Shown here in pieces: positions 54,062 through 61,357 of a stretch of 64,000 bases of DNA. Below the pieces are notes generated by a model that saw only the letters and a program-made list of their open reading frames with translations, was not told the DNA's origin and did no database searches. The stretch's first letter is position 1; each line of letters opens with the position of its first letter. This DNA is from a virus. The stretch is from the IMG/VR virus record IMGVR_UViG_3300023174_000141, positions 1 through 64,000 of that record. One strand, given 5' to 3'. A program made the position numbers and the translations under genes.

Positions 54062-54355
54062 ATGACGACGCAGATCGTAGAGACGGGCGTGAACTTCAAC
54101 AAGCCGATCCAGCTCCCCGCGTGGGTTCTGGTTGTGCTGCTCGGTGGTGGGGGCTCCTACCTCACATGGCACGAGTTCGGCCCCAAAGAGCCACCTGCCG
54201 CCGTCGCTGCGCCCCTGCACCACGACTGCGGTGAAGCTGTGAAGGCCGATGTCGCCGCGCTCAAGACCGACGTCGCGGCGCTCAAGGTCCAGATGGACCA
54301 GATGGACGCCCGCCTGGCGCGCATCGAGGAAGCCCTCATCAACGGAAAGAGGTAG
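54062..54355 (+). CDS. Single-TM coiled-coil protein (97 aa)
   Basis: ATG 54062. After a polar start, PAWVLVVLLGGGGSYLTWHE (about 19-38) is a transmembrane helix or signal anchor. The rest is a coiled coil with an internal repeat (VAALKTDVAALK) and heptads to the end (QMDQMDARLARIEEALI). Membrane anchor plus periplasmic or cytoplasmic coiled coil resembles inner-membrane spanins or small phage 'holin-like' accessory proteins. Not next to the endolysin gene, so a lysis role is uncertain. Confidence 0.6.
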   Translation: MTTQIVETGVNFNKPIQLPAWVLVVLLGGGGSYLTWHEFGPKEPPAAVAAPLHHDCGEAVKADVAALKTDVAALKVQMDQMDARLARIEEALINGKR

Positions 54356-54358
54356 ACC

Positions 54359-54757
54359 ATGTCCTGCTCCGGCTCCGGCGGTTCCGCCTCCTGCACCTCC
54401 ATCGGCAACGTCTTCACCGTGACGGGGTCGTTGACGAACTACGCGGCCACGACGGACCTCACCATCGACACGGGTGGCGGTATCGCCACCGTCAACGTGC
54501 TGCGGGTCAAGGTCAAGCGGACCTCCGGTACCGCGGCGACGTTCACGCCCCGCCTCTACAACCTCTCCGGCGCGGCTGCTGGAAGCATCAACATGCAGTT
54601 CGAGGGGAGCTCCACTGCGGTGGCGACGCTCTTCGATGTGGCGTGTGCCGGCGTCGTGTTCCAGACGGATACCTCGGGGCAGTTCTTCCTCGAGCCCGGC
54701 CCGAACGCTGGCGCCGACAACGCTTTCGACTATGAGATCAGCTACGAGGTGATCTGA
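54359..54757 (+). CDS. Cys-containing beta protein of tail region (132 aa)
   Basis: ATG 54359 starts 3 nt after the previous stop, with AAAGAGG before it. Ser/Gly/Cys start (MSCSGSGGSASCTS), then Thr/Val strands (NVFTVTGSLTNYAATTDLTI, NVLRVKVKRTSGTAATFTPR) and FDYEISYEVI at the end. Jelly-roll-like small tail protein, similar in style to the gene at 52955. Stop overlaps the next start. Function unknown. Confidence 0.55.
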   Translation: MSCSGSGGSASCTSIGNVFTVTGSLTNYAATTDLTIDTGGGIATVNVLRVKVKRTSGTAATFTPRLYNLSGAAAGSINMQFEGSSTAVATLFDVACAGVVFQTDTSGQFFLEPGPNAGADNAFDYEISYEVI

Positions 54758-55563
54758 TGGCTGGGACGCAGGTTTTTCCGACTCCGCAAGCTACTGGCGG
54801 TGGTGCCGGGACCCCTGCGTCCTCGGTTGTCAGCGAGCAGAGCTTTGGTCAGAGCCCCGTCGTCGGGGTCTCGACCGACTACGCCCGTGGCGACCATTCT
54901 CACGGCACTCCTCCGAATCCGGGCTGGACCGATGGCGGCGCCGTTGCGTACCTGACGACCGGGACCGACACGGTCACTGTCGGAGCATCGGCGGCGTCTG
55001 TCGCGAACCGAAAGCTGACCGTCGCGAACACGGGGACCAACCTGGGCGTGCGCGTCACGCCGCTGGCGGCTACCGACAACGTACTCGACGTCGCGCTCGC
55101 CGCAGACGCGAACGCGCGTTTCGCGGTCGACGCGAACGGCGCGCACACTTGGGGCCCGGCCTCAACCGCAGTCGATGTCCGGCTGCGCCGGGCTAGCGCC
55201 GGAACGCTCATCATCGACAACAACGCTGGCGGAAGCGCGGTGCTGTCGGTCCTGGGGTCGACGGTTGTTCAGCGGCTGTCCGTACAGCAGGTCACGACTG
55301 CGGCTTCGCCCTACGCCGTGTCTCTCATCGACTGTGTGGTGTTCGCGAATCCGGGAGGGGCCCAGACCATAAACCTTCCTATCGCTTCTGGCTCTTTGGC
55401 GGGACGGCTGATCACGGTCAAGCGCATCAACAACAGCGCGAACGTCGTCACCGTGGGCAGCCTGGGCGGCACTATCGACGGCGCCGCGACCTACGTCCTC
55501 GCCGCCGGCAGCTATGCCAGCGCGACGTTCACGACGGACGGCACTAACTGGTGGGTGATCTGA
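54757..55563 (+). CDS. Tail fibre protein with adhesin-type motif (268 aa)
   Basis: ATG 54757 overlaps the previous TGA (TGATG). Gly/Ala/Thr-rich. Residues about 22-52 hold FGQSPVVGVSTDYARGDHSH, a motif repeated in the next gene. The middle is a series of 'A.G...v.v...' strands like beta-helical fibre shafts (TVTVGASAASVANRKLTVAN), and the C-terminus (LITVKRINNSANVVTVGSLG and ATYVLAAGSYASATFTTDGT) is the receptor-proximal 'G..I.G...y.l......v.f..dGt.W' fold common in fibres. Stop overlaps the next start. Confidence 0.7.
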   Translation: MAGTQVFPTPQATGGGAGTPASSVVSEQSFGQSPVVGVSTDYARGDHSHGTPPNPGWTDGGAVAYLTTGTDTVTVGASAASVANRKLTVANTGTNLGVRVTPLAATDNVLDVALAADANARFAVDANGAHTWGPASTAVDVRLRRASAGTLIIDNNAGGSAVLSVLGSTVVQRLSVQQVTTAASPYAVSLIDCVVFANPGGAQTINLPIASGSLAGRLITVKRINNSANVVTVGSLGGTIDGAATYVLAAGSYASATFTTDGTNWWVI

Positions 55564-56720
55564 TGAGCTATACCCAGTACCCGGCCGTCATCCGTGAAGG
55601 AGCGCCCTCGGCGACGGACGACCGATCCGAAGGCTTCGTGGTCGGCGGCATGTGGATCAACAGCCTCACGTCCCCCCGTGATGTCTACGTCTGCGCCGAC
55701 AGCTCTGTCGGAGCCGCCGAGTGGGTGCTGACCAACGGGGGCGGCGGTGGCGGCGGCACGCCTGCGTCAACCGTCGTGAGCTCGACCAGCTACGGGCAGT
55801 CGCCCGTCGTAGGTGTGAGCACGGCCTACGCTCGCGCAGACCATACGCACGGGTCGGTTCCCGTGCTCGCAGGACTGTTCGGCAACGGCTTCGACGGAAA
55901 CCTCTCGGTGACGCCCGGCTCGACCTACACGCAGACGCAGGAGCGCATGTGGGGCGACGTCTACATCCCGTCGACGAGCGTCTACAAGCCGGCGGGGTAC
56001 CGTGTGCTGGTCAGCGGCACCCTCACCATCGACGCTGGCGGGTCGATGAATGACGACGGAAACAGCGCCGTCGCGAACGTGCAGGGAGCGGCGCTCACGG
56101 TTCGAGGCTACCTCGATGCCTCGAGCGGGGCCGGCGGCGCTGGCTACAACCTGTCCACTGTCCAGGCCGGCAACGGCCTCGTGGGCGGGTCCGTCGTCAA
56201 CAACATCTACAACCAGTCCCAGCTCCTGCCTACCGGCGGAGCGGGCGGTAACAGCACGACACGCGCGGCGGGGGCGGCGGGCACCACGACGCAGCTCGCC
56301 ACCGGCGCACGTATCACGCAGATGTGGCCGTCTGGGCGCCAGCCGGGCCTCCCCGCAAGAGGCGGGAGCGGCGGAGGGGGCGGAGCGATCACGCTTACTG
56401 TCCCAGGTACCTCCATCTCTGGCGGCGGTGGCTCGGGTGCGGGCATCGTGGTCCTCTTCGCGAAGAACCTCGTGAACAACGGGCGCATCTCCGCCAACGG
56501 CGGGAACGGCGGGGACGCCAACTGCCCCGCGGGCAACAACGGTGCGGGCGGAGGCGGAGGTGGCGGCGGGCTCGTCATGGTCACGACCGGTACGCCCTAC
56601 GCCAGCGTCGGAACGATCACCGCGAACGGTGGTACCGGCGGTACGGCGTCTGGCGCAGGCGCGACCAACGGCGCCAACGGGACCGCCGGTAGCGTCTACA
56701 TCGTGAGCTTCGGGGGCTAG
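55563..56720 (+). CDS. Gly-rich tail fibre protein (385 aa)
   Basis: ATG 55563 overlaps the previous TGA (TGATG); GTG 55551 is not needed. The N-terminus (PSATDDRSEGFVVGGMWINS, then YVCADSSVGAAEWV) is the 'D.s.Gf..G..w.......yvc.d...g.A.W' attachment pattern also seen in the minus gene at 62954. It is followed by eight glycines and YGQSPVVGVSTAYARADHTHG. The distal half is Gly-rich (GGSGGGGGAITLTVPGTSIS), with repeats resembling polyglycine-II helices of phage adhesins. Probably receptor-binding or fibre-tip. Confidence 0.7.
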   Translation: MSYTQYPAVIREGAPSATDDRSEGFVVGGMWINSLTSPRDVYVCADSSVGAAEWVLTNGGGGGGGTPASTVVSSTSYGQSPVVGVSTAYARADHTHGSVPVLAGLFGNGFDGNLSVTPGSTYTQTQERMWGDVYIPSTSVYKPAGYRVLVSGTLTIDAGGSMNDDGNSAVANVQGAALTVRGYLDASSGAGGAGYNLSTVQAGNGLVGGSVVNNIYNQSQLLPTGGAGGNSTTRAAGAAGTTTQLATGARITQMWPSGRQPGLPARGGSGGGGGAITLTVPGTSISGGGGSGAGIVVLFAKNLVNNGRISANGGNGGDANCPAGNNGAGGGGGGGGLVMVTTGTPYASVGTITANGGTGGTASGAGATNGANGTAGSVYIVSFGG

Positions 56721-56721
56721 C

Positions 56722-56943
56722 ATGGTCATCGAGCGCAGCCAGCGCCTTCTTATCATCGCTATCGACGCGTCCATCGAGGACAACCTCGCTCTCGCGCAGG
56801 CGGAGTCGTGCGTCGCCGTCGTCCGCGGTGTGCCGTCCGAGCTCCAGGCTCGAGCCGTCGAGGAGGCCTGGGAGTTTCCCCGGGTCTACGTCGAAACGTG
56901 GGAAGAGGTCATTCCAGACCCCGACCCGGAACAGCCCGCATAG
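56722..56943 (+). CDS. Small acidic protein (73 aa)
   Basis: ATG 56722 one base after the fibre stop. Predicted alpha/beta (RLLIIAIDASIEDNLALAQ, then RVYVETWEEVIPDP) with a Pro/Glu tail. Possibly a fibre chaperone by position and size, but without a known motif. Function unknown. Confidence 0.55.
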   Translation: MVIERSQRLLIIAIDASIEDNLALAQAESCVAVVRGVPSELQARAVEEAWEFPRVYVETWEEVIPDPDPEQPA

Positions 56944-56953
56944 GAGCCGCATC

Positions 56954-57142
56954 ATGCCCATCACTCCCGTCGAGATGGTCGACATCGGCAACGACGCCTT
57001 CCACATGGCGCAGTTCATTCTGCGTGCTCTCAAGGAAGACGAGCGCGGCCAGAAGAAGCTCGACAAGGAAGAGATGAAGGAGCTGCTGAAGCAGCATCTC
57101 CTACCGCTCGCGGCCAAGGTCGCGCGCGACCTCGTCGACTAA
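56954..57142 (+). CDS. Small helical protein (62 aa)
   Basis: ATG 56954 with TAGGAG 8 nt upstream. Helical and Lys/Glu-rich (DERGQKKLDKEEMKELLKQH), no membrane segment. Could be an antiholin-like or regulatory factor by place before the TM genes, but this is only context. Function unknown. Confidence 0.55.
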   Translation: MPITPVEMVDIGNDAFHMAQFILRALKEDERGQKKLDKEEMKELLKQHLLPLAAKVARDLVD

Positions 57143-57143
57143 C

Positions 57144-57863
57144 ATGGACACGGGCTTCGACAGCGGACTCGAAACGTCCATCTGCGACAGCCTTGTCGCT
57201 CGTATGCGCCTGTGGGTGAACCCTCAGAGCGCGGAAGAACTGCACGGTTGCGACATCCCGCAGGGCTTCGTCTTCTCCATCCCGTACCACGACCAGGAGC
57301 CTTCCATCATGGACACCACCGTGCCTCCCATTCAGCCTGCCGCCCAGCCGGCTCCCGTTGCCGCGCCCGTGGCCGCCGCTCCTGCCGACCCGGCTCATAG
57401 TCAGGACAGCACCACTGCACCCGCCCCTCAGCCCTCCGGTATCACTGAGGCTGTTGTCGAGCAACCCATCCCGCAAAATATCAGCGACGACCTCACCAAG
57501 GTGGTGGGTGCGGCTGGCGGGAACAGCGGCCTCGCGGTCATCCTCGCGCTTCTGGCCGTTGCTGGCGGGGCCGCCGGTTGGAAGTTCTGGACCAAGCTTT
57601 CGGAGCAGAAGCACGAGCAGAAGCTCAAGGAGATGGAGCTCGAGGCCCAGAAGGCCGGGCTCAACGGTGCCCAGCCTCCTCCGTGCGTGGTGAAGCAGGC
57701 CGAGGTGGACGCGAAGATCGCGGCCCTCGAGGCACGCGTCGGAAAGAGCGAGCGCGCGTCTCTCGCCCTTCCGGATGACTTCGACCCGGAGGAGATGGAC
57801 AAGCGCATCCGCAAGCTGGAGCTCGCCTCCGTGAAGGCCAAGGCGAAGAAGGCTAGCCCGTGA
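57144..57863 (+). CDS. Single-TM protein with Pro/Ala linker and coiled coil (239 aa)
   Basis: Two possible starts: ATG 57144, which follows the previous stop by one base but lacks a ribosome site, and ATG 57309 with AGGAG 9-13 nt upstream (184 residues). The upstream 55 residues look coding (LVARMRLWVNPQSAEELHGC). A Pro/Ala/Val-rich part precedes one transmembrane helix at about 129-147 (GLAVILALLAVAGGAAGWKF), then a charged coiled coil (QKHEQKLKEMELEAQKAGLN) and a Lys-rich end. Could be a spanin-, holin- or tail-associated membrane protein. Confidence 0.5.
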   Translation: MDTGFDSGLETSICDSLVARMRLWVNPQSAEELHGCDIPQGFVFSIPYHDQEPSIMDTTVPPIQPAAQPAPVAAPVAAAPADPAHSQDSTTAPAPQPSGITEAVVEQPIPQNISDDLTKVVGAAGGNSGLAVILALLAVAGGAAGWKFWTKLSEQKHEQKLKEMELEAQKAGLNGAQPPPCVVKQAEVDAKIAALEARVGKSERASLALPDDFDPEEMDKRIRKLELASVKAKAKKASP

Positions 57864-59362
57864 GCCAGCAGATCTTCCCTGGCAGGCCGGCCGTCGGAGG
57901 AGTGACCATTGATGGGCCGCTCTCCGGGTTCGGCGAGCTTGAGACCGTCACGCCCACTCCGACCTCGCAGGTTGCGTTCGTCTACGGGCTGAACCCCCTG
58001 CTCGTGACGACGGACGTGTACGGCGCTGGGGCTTCTGTCACTACCGCCAATGGCGAGGCCGTGATGACCAGCGGCACGGCGGTAGACGGGTACGCCCGTC
58101 TGACGTCGAAGAAAGTCGCGAAGTACCGCGCAGGCCAGGCCACGATGGCGAAGTGGACCGCTCGCTTCACCGCCGGGTCGGCCGGCAACCGCCAGATGGC
58201 GGGCCTCTACAACATCGAGGCGGGCTACCAGTTCGGCTACAACGGCACTGCGTTCGGCATCCTCTACACTGAGGCGGCAACGGTCGAGGTCCAGACGCTC
58301 ACCGTGACGGTGGCCCCCGCGGCGGGTGGCAACGTGACGGTGACCCTCGACAGCGGTACGCCCGTCGTCGTGGCCGTCACGGTGAGCGGCAACACGAGCG
58401 TGACCGCAAGCCAGATCGCGGCTGCTGACTACTCGCAGACGGCGGGCGGCTGGCGTGCCCAGGCGGTCGCCAACGTCGTGTACTTCGCCCGCAAGACGGC
58501 TGGCACTGCGGGCGCCTCGACGTTTGCCGCGGGCGCCACGGGGATGGCGGCGACGTTCGCCATCCTGACGACGGGCACCGCACCCACCGAGCAGTTCATC
58601 GCGCAGTCGTCGTGGAACGTCGACCGCTTTGACGGTACGGGGCCCAGCGGACAGACCATTGACCCGACGAAGGGCAACGTCTACGGGGTGCAGTTCCAGT
58701 ACCTCGGCTACGGCGACGCCTTCTTCTACGTCGTCAACGGGCTCACGGGACGTCCTCAGCTCGTGCACGTCATCCGCAACGCGAACACGCGCACCAGCAC
58801 GGTGCTTCGCAACCCGAACCTCTACCTGACCTGGGAGAGCCGGAACACAGGTACGGGAACCTCGGTGGCCATGCGTGGGGCGTCGGGTGGAGCGTTTGTT
58901 GAGGGGCCGGTTCGGTTTCTCGGCGCGCAGTTCGCCGTGCCTCCTGTTGCCGTCACAACGGGCGCCGGGACAGAGACCCCCATTCTCTCCCTCCGCGCCA
59001 ACAACGTGTACCTCAACCGTCAGTCGACGGCGCAGCTTCAGATCGACCGCATCTCGGTGTCGTGCGACGGGACGAAGGACGTCCTGTTCAAGGTCTACAA
59101 GAACAGCACGTTGACCGCGCCTCGCTGGCAGAACGTCAACGCGACCACCTCGGCTGCGTCCTACGACCAGAACGCCACTGCGTTCAGCGTCGGTGCGGGC
59201 AAGCTCGTCTACGCGTTCGCCGTGAACAAGAACGGAAACTCGACCGAGACCCTCACCGACATCGACCTGTTTCTCCAGGCAGGCGACTACCTCACCATCA
59301 CCGCAACGAGCGCCAGCGCGAACGACGTGGGCGCATCCATCGTCTGGGTCGAAGACATCTAG
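57860..59362 (+). CDS. Tail or host-attachment structural protein (500 aa)
   Basis: GTG 57860 overlaps the previous stop (GTGA). Thr/Val/Ala-rich beta text. Residues about 90-290 follow a layout I have seen in large phage tail proteins: W.ARFTAGSAGNRQMAGLYN, an internal repeat-like segment (TLTVTVAPAAGGNVTVTLDS), and DGTGPSGQTIDPTKGNVYGV. The C-terminus ends in a jelly-roll-like DLFLQAGDYLTITATSASAN. Carbohydrate-binding appearance, but no enzyme site. Probably a fibre or baseplate-type component. Confidence 0.55.
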   Translation: MSQQIFPGRPAVGGVTIDGPLSGFGELETVTPTPTSQVAFVYGLNPLLVTTDVYGAGASVTTANGEAVMTSGTAVDGYARLTSKKVAKYRAGQATMAKWTARFTAGSAGNRQMAGLYNIEAGYQFGYNGTAFGILYTEAATVEVQTLTVTVAPAAGGNVTVTLDSGTPVVVAVTVSGNTSVTASQIAAADYSQTAGGWRAQAVANVVYFARKTAGTAGASTFAAGATGMAATFAILTTGTAPTEQFIAQSSWNVDRFDGTGPSGQTIDPTKGNVYGVQFQYLGYGDAFFYVVNGLTGRPQLVHVIRNANTRTSTVLRNPNLYLTWESRNTGTGTSVAMRGASGGAFVEGPVRFLGAQFAVPPVAVTTGAGTETPILSLRANNVYLNRQSTAQLQIDRISVSCDGTKDVLFKVYKNSTLTAPRWQNVNATTSAASYDQNATAFSVGAGKLVYAFAVNKNGNSTETLTDIDLFLQAGDYLTITATSASANDVGASIVWVEDI

Positions 59363-59369
59363 GAGCATC

Positions 59370-59927
59370 ATGGACCGCCAAGAGAAGATCCTCACCGAGG
59401 GCACCGAGGCCCCCGACTTCGTTGTCGATGTGCCGGGCGGAGAGCCTCCGGGGCCGAGTCGCCTCGACGACGCTCCGAGCGCCCCTGTCGAAGCGGCGCC
59501 CGTTCTCGTCGAGCAGGTGGCGGAGACGCGCAAGCAGGCGGAGGAGCTCGCTACGGCGGTGGCCGCTGTCGAGCCCGCGAAGCGGATGTACCCGTCGCTC
59601 TACGACACCAAGGCCTCCACCGTAGCGGCCATCCTGCTCGGCATCGCCATCGTGGCGAGCATTCAGTACGCCGTGGCCCGGATGTACCAGAGCGCGAAGA
59701 GCGAGCAGGAGTACCTCACCCGCTTCGTCACCGGGCTCGTCGGCCTCGTGATGGGCGCCTACATCGCGGACCTGCTCATCGCTGGTCCGGACACGTCGCT
59801 GCTCTCCCCGGAGGAGCACCTCACCATCCTCGGCTTCGTCAAGGACGTCTGCCTCATGGTGTTCGCCTACTTTTTCGGGACGAAGAGCGCCACGTCCTCC
59901 CCCTCCCCTCAGCCTCCCTCGGAGTAA
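59370..59927 (+). CDS. Holin-like membrane protein (185 aa)
   Basis: ATG 59370 with TAGGAG upstream. A polar N-terminal half is followed by three hydrophobic stretches at about 85-107 (STVAAILLGIAIVASIQYAV), 118-138 (RFVTGLVGLVMGAYIADLLI) and 148-170 (HLTILGFVKDVCLMVFAYFF). The gene lies 3 nt before the endolysin gene, the usual holin place. Holins form membrane lesions that release the endolysin. The long soluble N-terminus is atypical for a holin, so a different membrane function is possible. Confidence 0.55.
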   Translation: MDRQEKILTEGTEAPDFVVDVPGGEPPGPSRLDDAPSAPVEAAPVLVEQVAETRKQAEELATAVAAVEPAKRMYPSLYDTKASTVAAILLGIAIVASIQYAVARMYQSAKSEQEYLTRFVTGLVGLVMGAYIADLLIAGPDTSLLSPEEHLTILGFVKDVCLMVFAYFFGTKSATSSPSPQPPSE

Positions 59928-59930
59928 CTC

Positions 59931-60638
59931 ATGAGCGTCACCCCTCAGCAGAAGCACACCATCGACTGCATCCTGTCCATCTTCGAGACGGGCCGCATCC
60001 CCAGCCCCGCCGCCTACGCGATGTGCACCATCCTCAAGGACGGCGCCGGCATCAGCTACGGCAAGCACCAGTGCACCGACAAGTCGGGCAGCCTCGACCT
60101 CGTCGTGAAGAAGTACATCGAGCTGGGCGGCCAGCACGCCGCTGCGCTCCAGGCGTACCTGCCCTACCTCGCCGCGAACAAGAGCGCGGCCGAGCCCCCG
60201 GCCGGTCCTTGGTCGGCGGAAACGCAGGCCCTCGTGGCGCTGCTGAAGACGGCCGGTGCTGACCCCACGATGCACCGCGCGCAGGACGAGATCTTCGACG
60301 CGCACTACTGGCAGCCCGCGGCCAAGCAGTGCGAGGCGATGGGCCTCCAGCACGCGCTGTCTTGGGGCGTCATCTACGACACCTGCATCCACAGCGGGGC
60401 CGGCGGCGTCGCGATGATCCGCGGTAAGTTCCCGGCGGTGCCCCCTGCTCGTGGCGGCGACGAGAAGCAGTTCATCAACCAGTACCTCCAGGCTCGCGAG
60501 GACTGGCTCAAGTCCAGCGCCAACGAGCTGGTGCGGCGCACCACCTACCGCATGGACGCCTTCCAGACGCTTGTCGCCAACGGAAACTGGGAGCTCGCCC
60601 TGCCGCTCGTCATTCGCGGGGTTACGATTCCGGCGTAG
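59931..60638 (+). CDS. Endolysin, chitosanase (GH46)-like
   Basis: 235 residues, no signal peptide. The N-terminal part reads ILSIFETGRIP then AYAMCTILKDGAGISYGKHQ, TDKSGSLDLVVKKYIELGG: an acidic residue after a helix (Glu19) and an Asp in a DGAG loop (Asp37), as in lysozyme-superfamily chitosanases and related phage endolysins. The remaining helical part carries AQDEIFDAHYWQPA and IYDTCIHSG, also usual in that family. It would cut the glycan chain of peptidoglycan at lysis, after release by the adjacent membrane protein. The exact bond is unknown. Confidence 0.7.
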   Translation: MSVTPQQKHTIDCILSIFETGRIPSPAAYAMCTILKDGAGISYGKHQCTDKSGSLDLVVKKYIELGGQHAAALQAYLPYLAANKSAAEPPAGPWSAETQALVALLKTAGADPTMHRAQDEIFDAHYWQPAAKQCEAMGLQHALSWGVIYDTCIHSGAGGVAMIRGKFPAVPPARGGDEKQFINQYLQAREDWLKSSANELVRRTTYRMDAFQTLVANGNWELALPLVIRGVTIPA

Positions 60639-60654
60639 CGTCGGAGGTGCTTTA

Positions 60655-60846
60655 GTGGGCCACCGCAAGGTTCAGCCGCGCTATCTACGGTGCGCCGAGA
60701 TCGAGCATCTTCGGCGCACCGGATGGACGGTTTCTCGTATCGCCTACGTTGTCGGCGTAACGTCTCGCGCGGTTTACCGCTGGAGCGTCGGCGACACGAG
60801 ACCCAGAAGCGGGCACATGAAGATTCTCCGGGCCCTGGTGGAGTAG
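60655..60846 (+). CDS. Small HTH DNA-binding protein (63 aa)
   Basis: GTG 60655 with GGAGG 7-8 nt upstream. After a basic start (GHRKVQPRYLR) comes a helix-turn-helix: EIEHLRRTGWTVSRIAYVVG, then VTSRAVYRWSVGDTRP with the recognition helix, and a last helix (MKILRALVE). It is a one-domain Cro/XRE- or homeodomain-like regulator. At the end of the late plus operon, it could repress early promoters or act on the convergent minus unit. Its stop abuts the stop of the minus gene. Confidence 0.75.
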   Translation: MGHRKVQPRYLRCAEIEHLRRTGWTVSRIAYVVGVTSRAVYRWSVGDTRPRSGHMKILRALVE

Positions 60847-61245
60847 CTACTTCTTCGGCGCAGCCGGCTTCTTCGCGGCGGGCTTCTTCGCGGCAGGCGG
60901 CTTCTTCCCCGAGAGCAGCGCGTCACTCGCGGCGTACCGCCTGCGGCGCGCCTCCTTCTGCTCGTCGGTCAACTCCTGCACCACCTCGATGGCGGGGGCT
61001 ACTTCCACCGTCGCCGCCGCGGCGGGCTCGGTTTCGCGCGTCTTCCCCACGGCGTACGAGATCACAAGGCTCTCAGGAACGCTCCAGATCTTCGTGTCCA
61101 AGGGCAGTCCGTCGCGCCCTTCGGTGTCGAGCTCCTTGCAGCCGGTGAGGACTACGTTCTTGGGAAGGAGGCTATCTCGGGCGAGGCCTTCGCACTCGAC
61201 GCGAAGGAGGGAACCATTGATGCTCAGTACGACAGTGGCGGTCAT
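60847..61245 (-). CDS. Protein with Lys/Ala/Pro histone-H1-like tail (132 aa)
   Basis: ATG 61245 after AAGGAGACCCGC. Residues 1-65 are a beta-rich domain (TATVVLSINGSLLRVECEGL, KIWSVPESLVISYAVGK). A linker rich in Ala/Glu/Val and a helix (TDEQKEARRRRYAASD) follow, then a basic tail KKPPAAKKPAAKKPAAPKK like that of histone H1. The tail suggests DNA binding. The stop codons of this gene and the HTH gene are adjacent (TAG, CTA). Function unknown. Confidence 0.65.
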   Translation of the reverse strand: MTATVVLSINGSLLRVECEGLARDSLLPKNVVLTGCKELDTEGRDGLPLDTKIWSVPESLVISYAVGKTRETEPAAAATVEVAPAIEVVQELTDEQKEARRRRYAASDALLSGKKPPAAKKPAAKKPAAPKK

Positions 61246-61281
61246 GCGGGTCTCCTTGAGGTGATCCCGGCGCGTAAGAAA

Positions 61282-61305
61282 GCCGCCCCAGTTTCCCGGG
61301 GCGGC
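61282..61305 (-). terminator. Intrinsic terminator after the minus tail-fibre gene
   Basis: GCCGCCCC (61282-61289) / GGGGCGGC (61298-61305), 8-nt loop. On the minus strand it is followed by TTTCTTAC, a U-rich tract. Confidence 0.8.
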
Positions 61306-61357
61306 GTCTTAGTGTGCACCGGACGAGTTGGTTAACCCACCCGGCGCAGCGCGACTA

